Shown here: positions 28,783 to 38,939 of the stretch, piece by piece
Numbering within the stretch: the first letter of the stretch is position 1
Layout: each line of letters begins with the position of its first letter
Source: Limnoperna fortunei
Lineage: Eukaryota; Mollusca; Bivalvia; Mytilida; Modiolidae
NCBI GenBank assembly: GCA_944474755.1
Contig: OX104119.1
Location: 44,975,927-45,039,926, forward strand
Direction: 5' to 3'
Length of the DNA: 64,000 bases
Notes under the pieces: model-generated
The model's input: the letters and a program-made list of their open reading frames with translations, nothing else
The model's database searches: none
Told to the model about the DNA's origin: nothing
Position numbers and translations under genes: made by a program

Positions 28783-29119
28783 TAATGTTTAATTCTGAAG
28801 TGTTATTTTATACATATACTTATCGTTTCTTTATGGACTTGTACTTACTCGCTATGAAATAAACCAAACAGTATATATAATTACATAAACTGACCTGTAC
28901 TAACATGCACAATAGGATCGACATAAATATATGTAATATTAAAACAACTATTTTCTATTGAAATCTGACAAAACATATTGGAACCAACGACAAATAAGAC
29001 AAATAACAATCAAATCTTTGGATTAGAAAAGAAGTCCCATTGTAAGAAACAGAAATATATACAACGAACGGTCACAACTAAAATAAAGAAACCAAAAAAA
29101 CTCATGTACACACCAGGAG

Positions 29120-29497
29120 TGAAATCAGATATCAATATTCATCGGTATACTAAACATTAGGCATAATTGTGCGAGTCTATTTTATTGATATATTTATCAC
29201 GTTCTTGAGTTGTATTTTCTGTCTGTAAAACAAAACAATAAAAAAGTGTATATAATTGCACGAATTGACGTATGCTAACAAGTAGAATGCGAGTGATTTT
29301 GTAAAATAAATCTATTTTTATATCGTAATCTAAAAATGTACATTAAGTCCAACGTGAAATAGTACAAATAACAAGTTAATCGTTGGATTAAATGAGAAGC
29401 CACATTGAGAATGACAGAAATATACAATGCACAGACAAAATTAACAATTAATACACAAATTCACACACCAGGAATGAAAATAGGTGCTACGGAGGAA
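29120..29497. repeat. Diverged right-edge satellite monomer
   Basis: A shortened and strongly diverged monomer. Recognisable remnants are GTCTATTTTATTGATATATT, GTGTATATAATTGCACGAA, CCAACGTGAAATAGTACAAA and CACACCAGGAATGAAAATAG, in the same order as in the core monomers. This mirrors the diverged left edge. Confidence 0.7.
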
Positions 29498-29657
29498 TAG
29501 GTATTTTCCTCATCCTTAACGACACCCGTAAGTAAAAATAGGTATTGTCCTCGTCCCTAACGACACCCGTAAGTAAAATAGGTATTGTCCTCATCCTTAA
29601 CGACACCCGTAAGAAAAATAGTTATTGCCCTCATCCTTAACGACACCGTTAGTAAAA
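29498..29657. repeat. Four tandem 40-bp units closing the satellite array
   Basis: Units have the form ATAGGTATTGTCCTCATCC followed by TTAACGACACCCGTAAGTAAA, repeated four times with few changes. One diverged unit of the same sequence follows the short array at about 5715-5755. The 40-bp expansion therefore happened only on the side of the long array. Confidence 0.85.
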
Positions 29658-29796
29658 AGAAGTTTGATAATTATACAGATATTCTCCCCACTCCCCACTG
29701 CTACACAGATATAAAATAATCATTCTTATGATTATGATCTGATATTATCAGTATAATAATACGATATAAGACGCAATATATATATAAACCTCGCCA
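29658..29796. other. Short non-coding segment between array and Tc1-like element
   Basis: AT-rich with CCCCACTCCCCACTG in the middle. A weak resemblance to 3675-3720 (TAATTATACGG, then TCTAATCATTC) suggests it is an old spacer remnant. No gene is seen. Confidence 0.4.
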
Positions 29797-29798
29797 TA

Positions 29799-29813
29799 AG
29801 TTAAGCAACACCT
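29799..29813 (+). repeat. Left terminal inverted repeat of the Tc1-like element
   Basis: AGTTAAGCAACACCT directly after TA; perfect inverse of 31291-31305. Confidence 0.9.
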
Positions 29814-30008
29814 ACACTTTTTTATTATTTAAAAAATCTGAATGAATATTAACTTTATGTTATTTATGTTCTAAAGTCATCATTCGAGCACGGGAAAGTT
29901 ACTTTAATTAACTCCTCAGGTAAATCTTTAAATAGCAAAACCTTGTTTTCCTTAACGATTTAGTGTTCATTTCCTGATCCTTTTCGGCTTCATCTTTACA
30001 TTTTTACA

Positions 30009-31092
30009 ATGCCTAGACGGTAATTAAGTGAAGCTGAGAAGTGGCAGATCGTTGGAATGCGTAATAGTGGACAGAGCTTGCGTCAGATAGCACAACACTT
30101 TGGCATTCACTTTGGTATTGTATACGGCTACTGAAACGTCATCGAGATGTTGAAACTATCCAGGAACTTCCTAGGTCAGGTCGACCACAAAAAACATCTG
30201 AAAGGGAGGATTGAGCATTCGTTCGTGTAGCCAAACGCCAACCGTTTGCCACTGCAAGATATCTTCGTGACGATTAAAATATTGCAACCAGAGTCGCCGC
30301 CCGAACAGTTAACAGGAGCCTAAACAATGCAAGGTTGAGAGCTTATCGTCCATTGAAACGTCCACTGTTGACACAGAGACATCGCCAAGCACGTTTACAG
30401 TGGGCACGATATCACCGCCATTGGAATATTCGGAGCTGGCGACGAGTACACTGGACCGACGAAAGCAGATTCCTTCTTCGTCATATTGATGGGCGCATGC
30501 GCGTTTGGAGACAACGAAGCACTACTTACAACCAGAACAACATTTTAGGCACTACAGCGTTTGGCGGTGGTGGTGTTACAGTGTGGGGAAGCTTTTCATA
30601 CGACTGTAAACTGAATTTGTATGTGGTTGATGGGACAATGACACGCAGAAATATCGAAATGACGTCATTAACGTTATTATTGTGCCACATTTTGACAATC
30701 ATGCATTTGGTAACAGATACATCTTTATAAATGACAACGCAAGACCTCACCGAGCTGCAATTGTACGTGATGTTATCGAAAAGGAAGCTATTGAGCATCT
30801 TCCATGGCCATCCATGTCACCCGATATGAATCCAATTGAACATTTGTGGGATATCATTTGCCGTAATATCAATAACAGAGCGCCTGCTTGTCAAAATGTC
30901 CAAGAACTACGTGTTGCCATTCAAAATGAATGGCAGAATTTACCACATGCTACACTTCGTCGTTTAATCAACAGCATGAGGAAGAGAGTTAATGAACTGA
31001 ACTGGAAGCGTGGTGCGTACACGACTTACTTAGTATTTTTCCGTTTAACACATTTCAAAGTGACTTTTCTTTCCTTGAACGTTGACCTGTGA
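30009..31092 (+). pseudogene. Tc1-like transposase pseudogene
   Basis: The product would bind the terminal repeats and cut and paste the element at TA sites. The likely start is the ATG at 30009 (MPRR), followed within four codons by a stop. An HTH region (EAEKWQIVGMRNSGQSLRQI) and a GRPQKTS linker follow. A second HTH region has TARYLRDD and RVAARTVNRSLN, then the catalytic domain. Visible catalytic motifs are WTDESRF (first Asp), DNARPH (second Asp) and SPDMNPIEHLWD (Glu). The second Asp and the Glu are separated by 34 residues, giving DD34E. Several in-frame stops and at least two frameshifts (near 30130 and 30650) break the frame. The protein cannot be made whole, although the catalytic motifs themselves are intact. 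The last fragment ends at 31092. Confidence 0.92.
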
Positions 31093-31290
31093 TGATGTGT
31101 TTACTTTAAGTTCATGAAAGTTATATTTGCACTGTGTTTATATCTTTGCTTTGAACATTTGTCATCAAACAATAAGTTAAGCGACTGTAAACATGTTGTT
31201 TGTATGTTACATTTGTCATTAATGTTCAATAAATTGTCATTTCTTTAAAAATTATTAAAATATATAAAAATAAATATATGAAAAAAAATA

Positions 31291-31305
31291 AGGTGTTGCT
31301 TAACT
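31291..31305 (-). repeat. Right terminal inverted repeat of the Tc1-like element
   Basis: AGGTGTTGCTTAACT directly before TA; perfect inverse of 29799-29813. Confidence 0.9.
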
Positions 31306-31307
31306 TA

Positions 31308-31528
31308 CAAAGGGTTTAAAGAACGATACAAATGACGGTGTTTCTTGTCAAAACTATAGACACAGACTGACCAACGAATGGCCTTAGTCATTGAGTCAGT
31401 ATAAATAAATGACTTAAACAAATCATAACATATTGATCTGAATTTTCTCACTCCAACTGAACCCAAAACTTCTATATATATTGCTTCCCCGTCCGCCACC
31501 CACGTACGCGCTGTTACTTGGCTTTGCT
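31308..31528. other. Unassigned sequence right of the Tc1-like element
   Basis: Contains a 64-codon open frame on the minus strand (31305-31499) that overlaps the transposon end. Its last codons lie in the TIR, which argues against a real gene. There is a slightly GC-richer patch near 31488-31512 (CGTCCGCCACCCACGTACGC). Nothing is recognised. Confidence 0.4.
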
Positions 31529-31769
31529 CAAATATTCCAACAAGATGTAAGACCCTTTATATAATATTTTGAACTGCCTGTATTGTGTATTTACACGATC
31601 CCTGTGGACTTATTCCATCTCCCAATGAAGAATACTATTTTTCCATCTGGCAATGAAGAATATCTTAAACATTTAGAGTTACTGATGAGTCTTGAATAGA
31701 CGAAACGCGCGTCCGGTGTAATGAATTTGTCACCTTGGTAATTTGGATTTCATCTTGTTGGAATATTTG
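31529..31769 (+). repeat. Short repeat with 19-bp perfect inverted ends around a hammerhead-like motif
   Basis: CAAATATTCCAACAAGATG (31529-31547) and its exact inverse CATCTTGTTGGAATATTTG (31751-31769) enclose about 200 bp. Inside, CAATGAAGAATA is duplicated (31623 and 31651) before a hammerhead-like core at 31682. The segment from CAATGAAGAATATC to the core also occurs near 56665-56745, so it is a dispersed family. Whether the inverted ends are element termini or a chance hairpin is not decided. Confidence 0.6.
31682..31713 (+). ncRNA. Hammerhead-ribozyme-like motif, probably decayed
   Basis: The core CTGATGA (31682-31688) is followed by a three-pair stem II, GTC/GAC, with loop TTGAATA. Then come GAAAC (31702-31706), a minimal stem III GCGCGT, and a GTC cleavage triplet ending at 31713. 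This is the arrangement of short-stem-III type I hammerheads known from animal retroelements and satellites. Helix I is poor here: the upstream bases GAGTTA pair badly with CGGTGT downstream. The other copy near 56.7 kb has AACGCCA upstream, which would fit a TGGCG downstream strand, suggesting a functional ancestor. I infer family membership but not activity. Confidence 0.6.
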
Positions 31770-32150
31770 GAATTGCCCATGTACTGATTTTATTCATATG
31801 AATACATGATTTTTATCAATTATATTCAGCAGATATGGACATACTGGTCGTTGATCACTTGACAGATTAATACCAGATGAAAATTAATATATATCTCTTT
31901 AGTAACAATGAAATCACAGTTATAGTATAACTGCAACTCTGTAATATGTTGTTGATTAATTATGGTGAACGCCTAATCTCATATAAGATGAGCATTTTGA
32001 TGAAAAAGTTTGAAAAATACAAAACAATCAGTATTCAGTTACTATACTCATATTCATGATTGTAATATATTAAAATCTAATACTGCAAAATACCTCGATC
32101 AAATCACTGTTACAGATATGCATATTTGAAGATGAGGTTTCATTACCTTA
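31770..32150. other. Unassigned AT-rich sequence
   Basis: No ORF of note, no repeat I recognise and no RNA gene signal. Confidence 0.4.
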
Positions 32151-32159
32151 ATTTTGTGA

Positions 32160-32855
32160 TCCTGATTCCTCCATAATGATGAGATGGTGCTAAAGGGCGT
32201 TATTTTTTTCATTTAAGCAATATAGAATAGAAAGGAAATATTTTACAAATTTCAAATTTAATATGTATTCGACACTTTTTAAGTTGTGAACACCTTTAAC
32301 ATTGATGTATATTAGAGCATGATTGACGAGTATAGTGCATGTATGCTGGTTTGCAAAGATTTATTTTTAATTTGAAAATAAACATTATAAACCAGTGTCT
32401 GTACAAGACCGATAAAAGAACACAACACAAAAGTAATATTATTTCTCAACGTTGTTATTAACCTATATCTGCTAAAGGTATATCATATGCATATTAAAAA
32501 CCAAATTTACTGACGAATTGGGGGAAAAATTATCAATGCCATCGTTATGGAGGAATCCAGAAGAATCAATTTTTAGGTTGTGAAATATTAAGAAAACTTA
32601 ATTGATTTTAATAAACAATATCTAAAATTTAACACAAATATTATATTCTCATATTTTAAAATGTTTTCTCTATATTTTTTCAAACAAATATTCGCTGTTA
32701 AGGAGGAACCTGTTAATATTAATGCTGTAGGTTTGTCAGTAGTGACAAGCTATAGAGAAAATGTTTAAAAAGTTCAAGAACAAACAAACAAAACGAAACA
32801 TGGCAATCAAACAAACTGTGTATATTTTGAATTAATCCGTAACGGAGGAATTTTC
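32160..32855. repeat. Left cluster of the CGTTACGGAGGAAT motif
   Basis: Forms of the motif occur at about 32165 (minus strand, ATTCCTCCATAATG), 32552 (CGTTATGGAGGAATCC), 32697 (TGTTAAGGAGGAACC) and 32840 (CGTAACGGAGGAATTT). The last three are 140-155 bp apart. The sequence between motifs is poorly conserved. A similar cluster lies at 35.5-36.15 kb, so the motif brackets the pseudogene between them. At 32840 the motif overlaps the 3' end of the pseudogene reading (IPPLR). Confidence 0.55.
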
Positions 32856-35165
32856 TGCAAAAAGGTGTTCAATTTTCTATATCGTGTCCATCGGAAGAGA
32901 ATAGGCTCTTGCACTTTTCCACCTTGCACAATATTTCACCAAGAAATACCCACAGGTTTCCGCCTTCGTAGGATACTTAAAGCTACATGTCCCACGGAGT
33001 AATCTCCATCATTGAAATCGGTTTCAGTAATGTTTCCGATAAACCAATTTCATTGATATACAGCGGAAACTGTACATCGTATTATGGGGAATCCACTAGG
33101 ACAATTTGTTCATCCCGAGGAGTCTCAAAACTACACTTAATTTCATGCAGCTGCCATCCTTCGCATTCACTTTCTGGATACAACTTGCCACCTACAAAAA
33201 AAAGCTCACAAAAACAAGATTTCACCCGTGTGATATTTGTTGACTTATTATGTCCAAATACTGCATGTAGCGACAGTGTTCCTTTGACAGGTTTAATTCA
33301 GTTTCTTTGATGTCTAGATCAGCTTGTTCTATGGATTCCTTTCCGACCCACAATTGCTTGAAAGAGGAATCAGATAGCGAAGCCCACAAAAAAAAGACTT
33401 AGCATCTTAAATGATATGTTTGTCACGCTTCACTGCATTGTCTGCCATTCGCTTAGCCACGGCACATCATCGCAAGAACCCTTGCCTTGGCCAGCTTCAT
33501 AATATTGCCTGCTAACAGGAATGTTAAAGAGTGATCCGTGTTCATCTACTATATTAAGGATATACTTGTTTCGATATTGCGATATTGGAATGTCAGAAAT
33601 GTAGTGTATAAAGGACACGTTCGGAACAAGTGTGTTCAGTTAGAGAAGCAATGATCAAGGAAATGCCAACACTTTGGCTGCTGTGTGAGATAACTGATAT
33701 CATGGCAAATGATTTGTGCTCTAGTTTTTCGCTCTCAATATTTCGAAAGTAAACAACAATAGGGTGTAAAGTGACCATATATTTGTTCCAGTATACTGAC
33801 TGAACTTTGTCATAAGACGTACAAGTCTAGTTCTCAGCGAAATCTTGTTGAGCTATTACATGCCCGTTTGGCAGGCGTCAGTCTACGTATCTCATTGCAT
33901 TGATTTCTAACCATTTCGACGTGTTGTCTAAAGCTATAAGCACATTTGACTAGTTCTATCTTGAAATCATTTGCCGTCAGTTCAACATTTACCAACGCTA
34001 TCTTTTTTCTGCCATCCCCAATGTCAATTCTTTTCCATTTACTAAATGATAGTTTCTCTTTTCCCATGCTATCAACCATCTTGAAAAGGTCCTCGTTTAA
34101 ATTTGTGTTATAAATCTTGTCTAGAGTTCAGTCACTTTTTCCGAGATTTTGATCCAATCCTTTGCACGTCATTTGGGCCACATTTTGATGTTTAATGCAT
34201 AAGCACCATCTTTTCGTGGTAAATGAAACTGGCAAAATATAACTGGTCGACATCTGTAGAATGTAGCTCTACTGACCTTGAATTGTGGATTTTCCAAACA
34301 AGACGTATCGAACAAATTGTCAATGTAATTGTTGAGTACTCACTTTGGTTTCTGATCGTCGTTTATCCTTTTCACGTCTTTCTTGTTCGGAGTAGTATTG
34401 CTGTTATCACTACGTTCTAAAATCTCCACGATTGCATTCCTATACTTTCCATGTTCCTTCTTTTATCTTCTGCTTTGCCAGTCCTGCCAAGGTGTTCCTA
34501 GTAAGTCATGTTTGTTGAGCGGTACTGCTTAACAGTCTATATTTTTTTCAGGTACCAAACACAATCAGCTGAATAAATTGAATTTTTAACTTTTACTTTG
34601 AATTTGAATTTGAAAATGTTGTTATTTTTTTTCAACTCATTTGTCATGGTATGGTATAAAACTAATTGTCTCCTGACATTCTCGGCCCTGGTCGTTCTAA
34701 AGATTACTACTTCGATATCTTTGTAAGCCTTTATGCGGAAAGGGGGGGAGGGGGTAATCAGTGTTTCGTAATTTCCTACTTATCCGCTGTTGCTTTCTTT
34801 TGAGGGCTTGATATTTTCTTATAAGTTTCATGTTTTCTTCTTCTAGACGTTGCAGTGTATTATTCTTTTCCAGAAATAGTTCTTTTTTTTTTCGTTTAGA
34901 TTTTTTTCCATTTGCTTTAGCTGGGAGACTCAATTTAAGCACCAATCCTTATTGTTTTGCATTTGTTTTTCTTTTCTTACATGCCCTGTAACTGGTTAGT
35001 TTTTGTGAATTTCTCTTCTTTCTTTAAGACAAACTTAGTTCTTTTGATGGAATGTATGCTTTCTTTTTACGTTCCCTCTCCCTTCTCTAGATATTCTTTC
35101 CTATTATAGCGATTTGCTTTTCTCTGTTAAATTTTTGTCTTGCAGCAATGGTTAGTCCCATGGTA
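32850..35165 (-). pseudogene. Pseudogene of an uncharacterised animal family with a possible RNase-H-like triad
   Basis: Minus-strand reading gives disconnected pieces in a consistent order. From 35163 there is a highly charged, Lys/Arg-rich, coiled-coil-like N-terminus (RERERKKKAYIPSKE; then KKSKRKKKELFLEK and LEEENMKLIRKYQALKRKQQ at 34697-34945). Near 34270 comes SRATFYRCRPV, then a Cys/His patch. The piece at 33834-34079 includes KCAYSFRQHVEMVRNQCNEI. Next is QQDFAEN near 33832-33846, ending in a stop where a Tyr is expected, then VTLHPIVVYFRN (33778). YISDIPISQYRNKYI lies near 33570-33600 and EAGQGKGSCDD near 33480. At 33150 there is SECEGWQLHEIKCSFETPRD and at about 32950 YEGGNLWVFLGEILC. 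The order DFAEN, SDxPxSQYRNK, GKGxxD is one I recognise from uncharacterised proteins in molluscs and other invertebrates. An acidic triad suggests a transposase-like fold, but that is inference. There are many stops and frameshifts, so it is clearly dead. Confidence 0.75.
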
Positions 35166-35199
35166 AGCTAAAACGTTACAATATGCTCATATTAAATAA

Positions 35200-35480
35200 T
35201 AGTGAAATGCTTATTATAACAGTTAATTTTGTAGCTATGCAGCGACACCAATCTCTTTATTTCTAGTATTTCTAGTCTTGACTATTGGAATATTGTTATT
35301 TAACAAACTTTATATCCATATGAAGATGTCTAGCTTACAACATGTAACGCTAAAATTATTTAGAGTGCTAAAAATTCCACAATATCTCAGTGTAAAAAAA
35401 AATTCGGTGTTCAGTTGTTTTCTTGTATTTTACCCGTTTACTTATACATAGTTTGAAGTTTGAAAAATGCCTCATTATTT
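35200..35480. other. Unassigned AT-rich sequence
   Basis: No recognisable gene or repeat; it lies between the pseudogene and the right motif cluster. Confidence 0.35.
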
Positions 35481-35489
35481 TCGGAATGA

Positions 35490-36160
35490 TTATGTTACGG
35501 AGGAATCCACAGGCGTTTTTTTATATTTTGTTTTTTTCAATTGTCACCGCGAAACAGTTTGTGTATATTTTCAGTGTTGCGTATATGAGATTTGTGTTAT
35601 AGTTTTAAGTGAAAAAAGACATTTCAGGAACAAAAAACTCACTTTAAGCCTTAATCTTCCGATAATGTATAACACTTACCTTTTTGTACAATATTAGAAC
35701 AGACATTTTCCTCAATTCTTGTCGTTTGCAACAGTAATATGATGCTCAATTTCAAAGCACTCCAGCCTATGAACTTTTAAAATCACGTAATACATTGTCG
35801 ACCGGTATATTAGAATCGTTACGGAGGAATTTCAAGAACTTATTTTTGATTTTAAAAAAATACCATTAGTTTCAAGGTTGTTTCAAAATGTTTTTATTAT
35901 CTGAGGAGTATGTTAGGTATGTTTTACGAAACACAAAGTTATTGCTTCTATATTATACCACTGATTTAGCGTGCCGTTACGGAATAATCATTTGATGAGC
36001 ATATTTGGAAAATGTTTTTAAGATTATTTGATTTATCTGTAAGAAGAAATAATTTTATTCAAAATTAATCACTTTTCAATCTATAATTAGACAAGAAAAG
36101 CATAAATCACTTAATTTGCACATATTAAGATGCCGTTACGGAGGAATCCTGAAATTGTCG
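35490..36160 (+). repeat. Right cluster of the CGTTACGGAGGAAT motif
   Basis: TGTTACGGAGGAATCC near 35494, CGTTACGGAGGAATTT near 35817, CCGTTACGGAATAATC near 35974 and CCGTTACGGAGGAATCC near 36131. The spacings are about 323, 157 and 156 bp, which suggests an old tandem repeat of roughly 156 bp in which mainly the 15-bp core is still readable. Confidence 0.6.
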
Positions 36161-36844
36161 ACACTCCAAAAAAGTATTTTTTTAGTTTTCATGGTGATTT
36201 TTGAACAATAAAGCTTTACCTTTAAGTATTTCATTCAATAGCAAATCAAATTTCTTCGTTAATGTACATTAAATCAATTCCAGAGCACCATTGTTATAAG
36301 TGTATATTCATGTTCTGTATTTTGCGACATGGGTTTATGACAGTTTTTGGTATTTTGAATTTTTTAAATATTGAATTGAATAATATTTTTTTGGTTTAAA
36401 TGCTTTGTAAATCAAATATGCAAATCCTTCAAAAACGGCGTTTTGCAACTAGCACACCTACTCAAACACCAAAGACCCTATTTGCACGACTTATATGCGA
36501 TTGGGCGAGATACATGTATAAACTAAAACGTAAGAAAATCTAACATTCAACATGACACGAACCGATACTAATTTCGGAATATTTGCTAGATCGTTGTTAA
36601 AGCAGTATTTTATATTCTAAAACACCATGCCGTTAGAAATATTTTTAATTATTCATTGCCAATAGTACATCGATAACGACCACGAATATAACATTTCATT
36701 ACAGAATAACGCGATTTTTGAAACACATAAGATATAGCTCAATGATTATTCAAACGAAGATATATAATAGGGGTACAGCATTCATTTTGATAGCTTTCGG
36801 CATGTTCTTATTATCAGAGTGTAAAAGTTTAAAAACAAATTGGA

Positions 36845-36990
36845 ATTTTAAAGTCCAGTTTTTATTGAGGAGGAATTCGGATTACTCGGAGAAAACCAGG
36901 ATCTTCGGTAGGAAACTGGCAATCTTTGTCGATTAAGATTGAAGTCGAGGAAACCCTGCCGGCAGTGAAACCTAAACCACAGCCTGTGTT
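36845..36990 (-). mobile_element. SINE body fragment
   Basis: CCAGTTTTTATTGAGGAGG, then GGAAACTGGCAATCTTTGTC and AAACCCTGCCGGCAGTGA, match the order of the SINE at 28527-28782. The tRNA-like head is missing or unreadable. Confidence 0.65.
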
Positions 36991-38360
36991 TTTGATGATA
37001 ATAGAACAGTAAGGCTAGTAAAGAGTTTGGGGTAGATGATTTTGTATGTATGTTGTTTCAAAATAAATTATTATGCTACCGCTTGTTCGATGTCTCTACC
37101 CGTGGACTATTTAGTCACACTATTGTGTATACATGCAACATCGCTGATACAGTCATTGTTTATGAATTGCATTTTTATACTGTATGGTTTTGATATTTTA
37201 TAGTAATGTCGGTTTCATTGCTTACATTTTTCCAATTTATGCATTATTATTTATTTGCTCTGTGAATTGTGTAAAAAAGCACACTCTTTTCTATGATATT
37301 AAGCTTTGAGCGCTTTTAGGCAAAACGATTTACTAATATGGAATATGTCTTACGTAAACCACGTATAAAATATAAATATAAAATATAAAATTTCAAAATT
37401 CTACTGACAATAGGTACATCATCTCTCATCTTGTAACTAGTTATCAGAGATGACAATTACCAGAATACATTCAATATATTATGAAGCAGAACTTTATAGC
37501 ATATGAACTAAGTTGTATAAAAACATCAACTTGCTGCTGCATTTGAGCAGAAACTATTTTCGTCTATGAACCCATGTAGCTGCTTGTAATACTTACTAGT
37601 ATTTCCTATCATATATCTCTTCATAACTACAAAAAGACAGTATATAAATACAACGGTGGTTAAAGACGTATAGTGTATCCTACTTATAAGATACTAACTT
37701 TGTTCTAGAAGTTACGTGTACAAACACATTGTTTATCACAATTGATGATTTACTCTATTTTGTAATAATAATCACGATGTACGTATCTCATATTTTTAAG
37801 TGGCATTCGAAAAGTTAGGTTTAAAGAATTAAGTGAAGAATAAAGATAAATAGGTGCTGTAAAAAACACAAAATTTGGTGCTATACGTTAATGTCTGTCT
37901 TGTCGTATCGCTTGTTAACCATTACGGTATCGTCGATCATGGGTAGTAATTAATTGTGCTGATTGCTTGACCTAATGTGCACATTTATACACTTTATTGA
38001 ATAATTACTGTAATGTCACGTAAAAAAACATTTCAAATCCTGCCCTAATAAAACTGACCAACCTCGGTTGTTTTTTAGTTTAGTTTTGGCCTTATATGGC
38101 AGTGTTAGAGAGGTTTTATAGTACCATGTTTGTAATGGCAAGTCTTCTCCTTTGTATCCGATATATTATATATCTAAAACGTCTATATACCCAATGTTTC
38201 TCAGTCAGCCCGATGATACTTTTTGAATAAAGCAGGGGACAGAAAACATAAAGACACCTCTAATATAATCTGTATAGGTTTCTGTGTAACGACCACCTTT
38301 GAGTGTACGAGTTTGGTACCAATAATCTTACGATACGTCAGGAATTTTTTAACACTGGAT
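36991..38360. other. Unassigned AT-rich sequence
   Basis: Contains a short AAATATAAAATAT run near 37368-37392. No gene, RNA or element is recognised. Confidence 0.4.
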
Positions 38361-38362
38361 GT

Positions 38363-38700
38363 TCTCAGATGCGCTTTAACCTATTTTATTGTTTTTCCTC
38401 CGTTGTCGTTTCATTCGTTCCATTAATCTTTGCCTTATCATAATTTGTATATGTAATCATACCGTAAATTATAAGTATATTAAAACAACTGCTTGTATTG
38501 CACAGCATTGTGTAAGCTTTCATACTTCTGGGATTGTTTATCACTGGTTGTTCTCAATTGTATTATTTTTCATCCGTTGTCGTTTTCTTTTGTTCCATTA
38601 ATCTTTGACTGATCATAATTCGCATACTTAATAATACCGTAAATTATATTAAAACAACTGCTCGTACTGCACAACATTGTGTAAGTTTTATATGAGACAT
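38363..38700 (+). repeat. Local tandem duplication, period about 187 bp
   Basis: CCGTTGTCGTTTCATTCGTTCC near 38400 recurs as CCGTTGTCGTTTTCTTTTGT near 38574. ATACCGTAAATTATA, ATTAAAACAACTGCT and TTGTGTAAGCTTT follow in the same order in both. The copies differ by scattered changes, so the duplication is not recent. Confidence 0.75.
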
Positions 38701-38939
38701 TTGAGAAATAAACAATAAGCAATCATTAAACAAACGTGTAACGTACCTGCATTTTGTACATCTGTGTAAGAAGCCTTGTTTCTTTTCTTTACCTACATCT
38801 GGTCTGTACAATATAATTTTAAATATGTGATTACATTTCTGCTATTATAACATATCGATTTATACATTTGCATTTTTATAGTATATATGTTGAAAGCATG
38901 GTATTTTTTTAAGATGTATAATGTAACGTTCATTAAACT

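Larger units (their letters stand above)
10400..29120. repeat. Satellite array, monomer about 757 bp, about 25 copies, two subtypes
   Basis: The landmark GGAACCAACGTCAAATAGG, or a close variant, occurs near 10691, 11451, 12212, 12959, 13713, 14469, 15231, 15987, 16742, 17431, 18187, 18946, 19701, 20369, 21129, 21885, 22640, 23399, 24157, 24916, 25676, 26427, 27187, 27959 and 28978. Most spacings are 747-762 bp. Short ones (689 before 17431, 668 before 20369) reflect internal deletions, and the last (1019) includes a SINE. Subtype 1 has AATGTTATCTTTGGATTA, GATTGATCTTAAAAAAATCC and ACCCAAGAACATATCAAG. Subtype 2 has AATCAAATCTTTGGATTA, GATTTGTATAAAAAAATCC and AAGAACACATAAAGTAAC. From 10691 to 26427 the order is 2,1,1/2 hybrid,2,1,1,1,2,1,2,2,1,2,1,1,2,2,1,2,1,1,2. 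The last three monomers are more diverged. Each subtype 1 monomer holds an 83-codon frame and some subtype 2 monomers a 66-71-codon minus frame. I regard these as by-products of copying. Confidence 0.95.
29797..31307 (+). mobile_element. Tc1/mariner-superfamily DNA transposon, inactive
   Basis: A 15-bp terminal inverted repeat, AGTTAAGCAACACCT at 29799-29813, is matched by AGGTGTTGCTTAACT at 31291-31305. Both ends are flanked by TA (29797-29798 and 31306-31307), the expected TA target-site duplication. Length is about 1.5 kb including the TAs, normal for the family. The interior encodes a broken DD34E transposase. A further AAGTTAAGCGACTG near 31174 resembles the terminal sequence and may be a subterminal binding site. 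Confidence 0.93.

Noticed and set aside
10400..29120. CRISPR-like array
   Set aside because: The repeat unit is about 757 bp with no spacer-repeat structure, and the genome is eukaryotic.
32987..33310. 107-codon plus-strand frame
   Set aside because: It is antisense to the pseudogene, whose minus-strand reading gives recognisable motifs.
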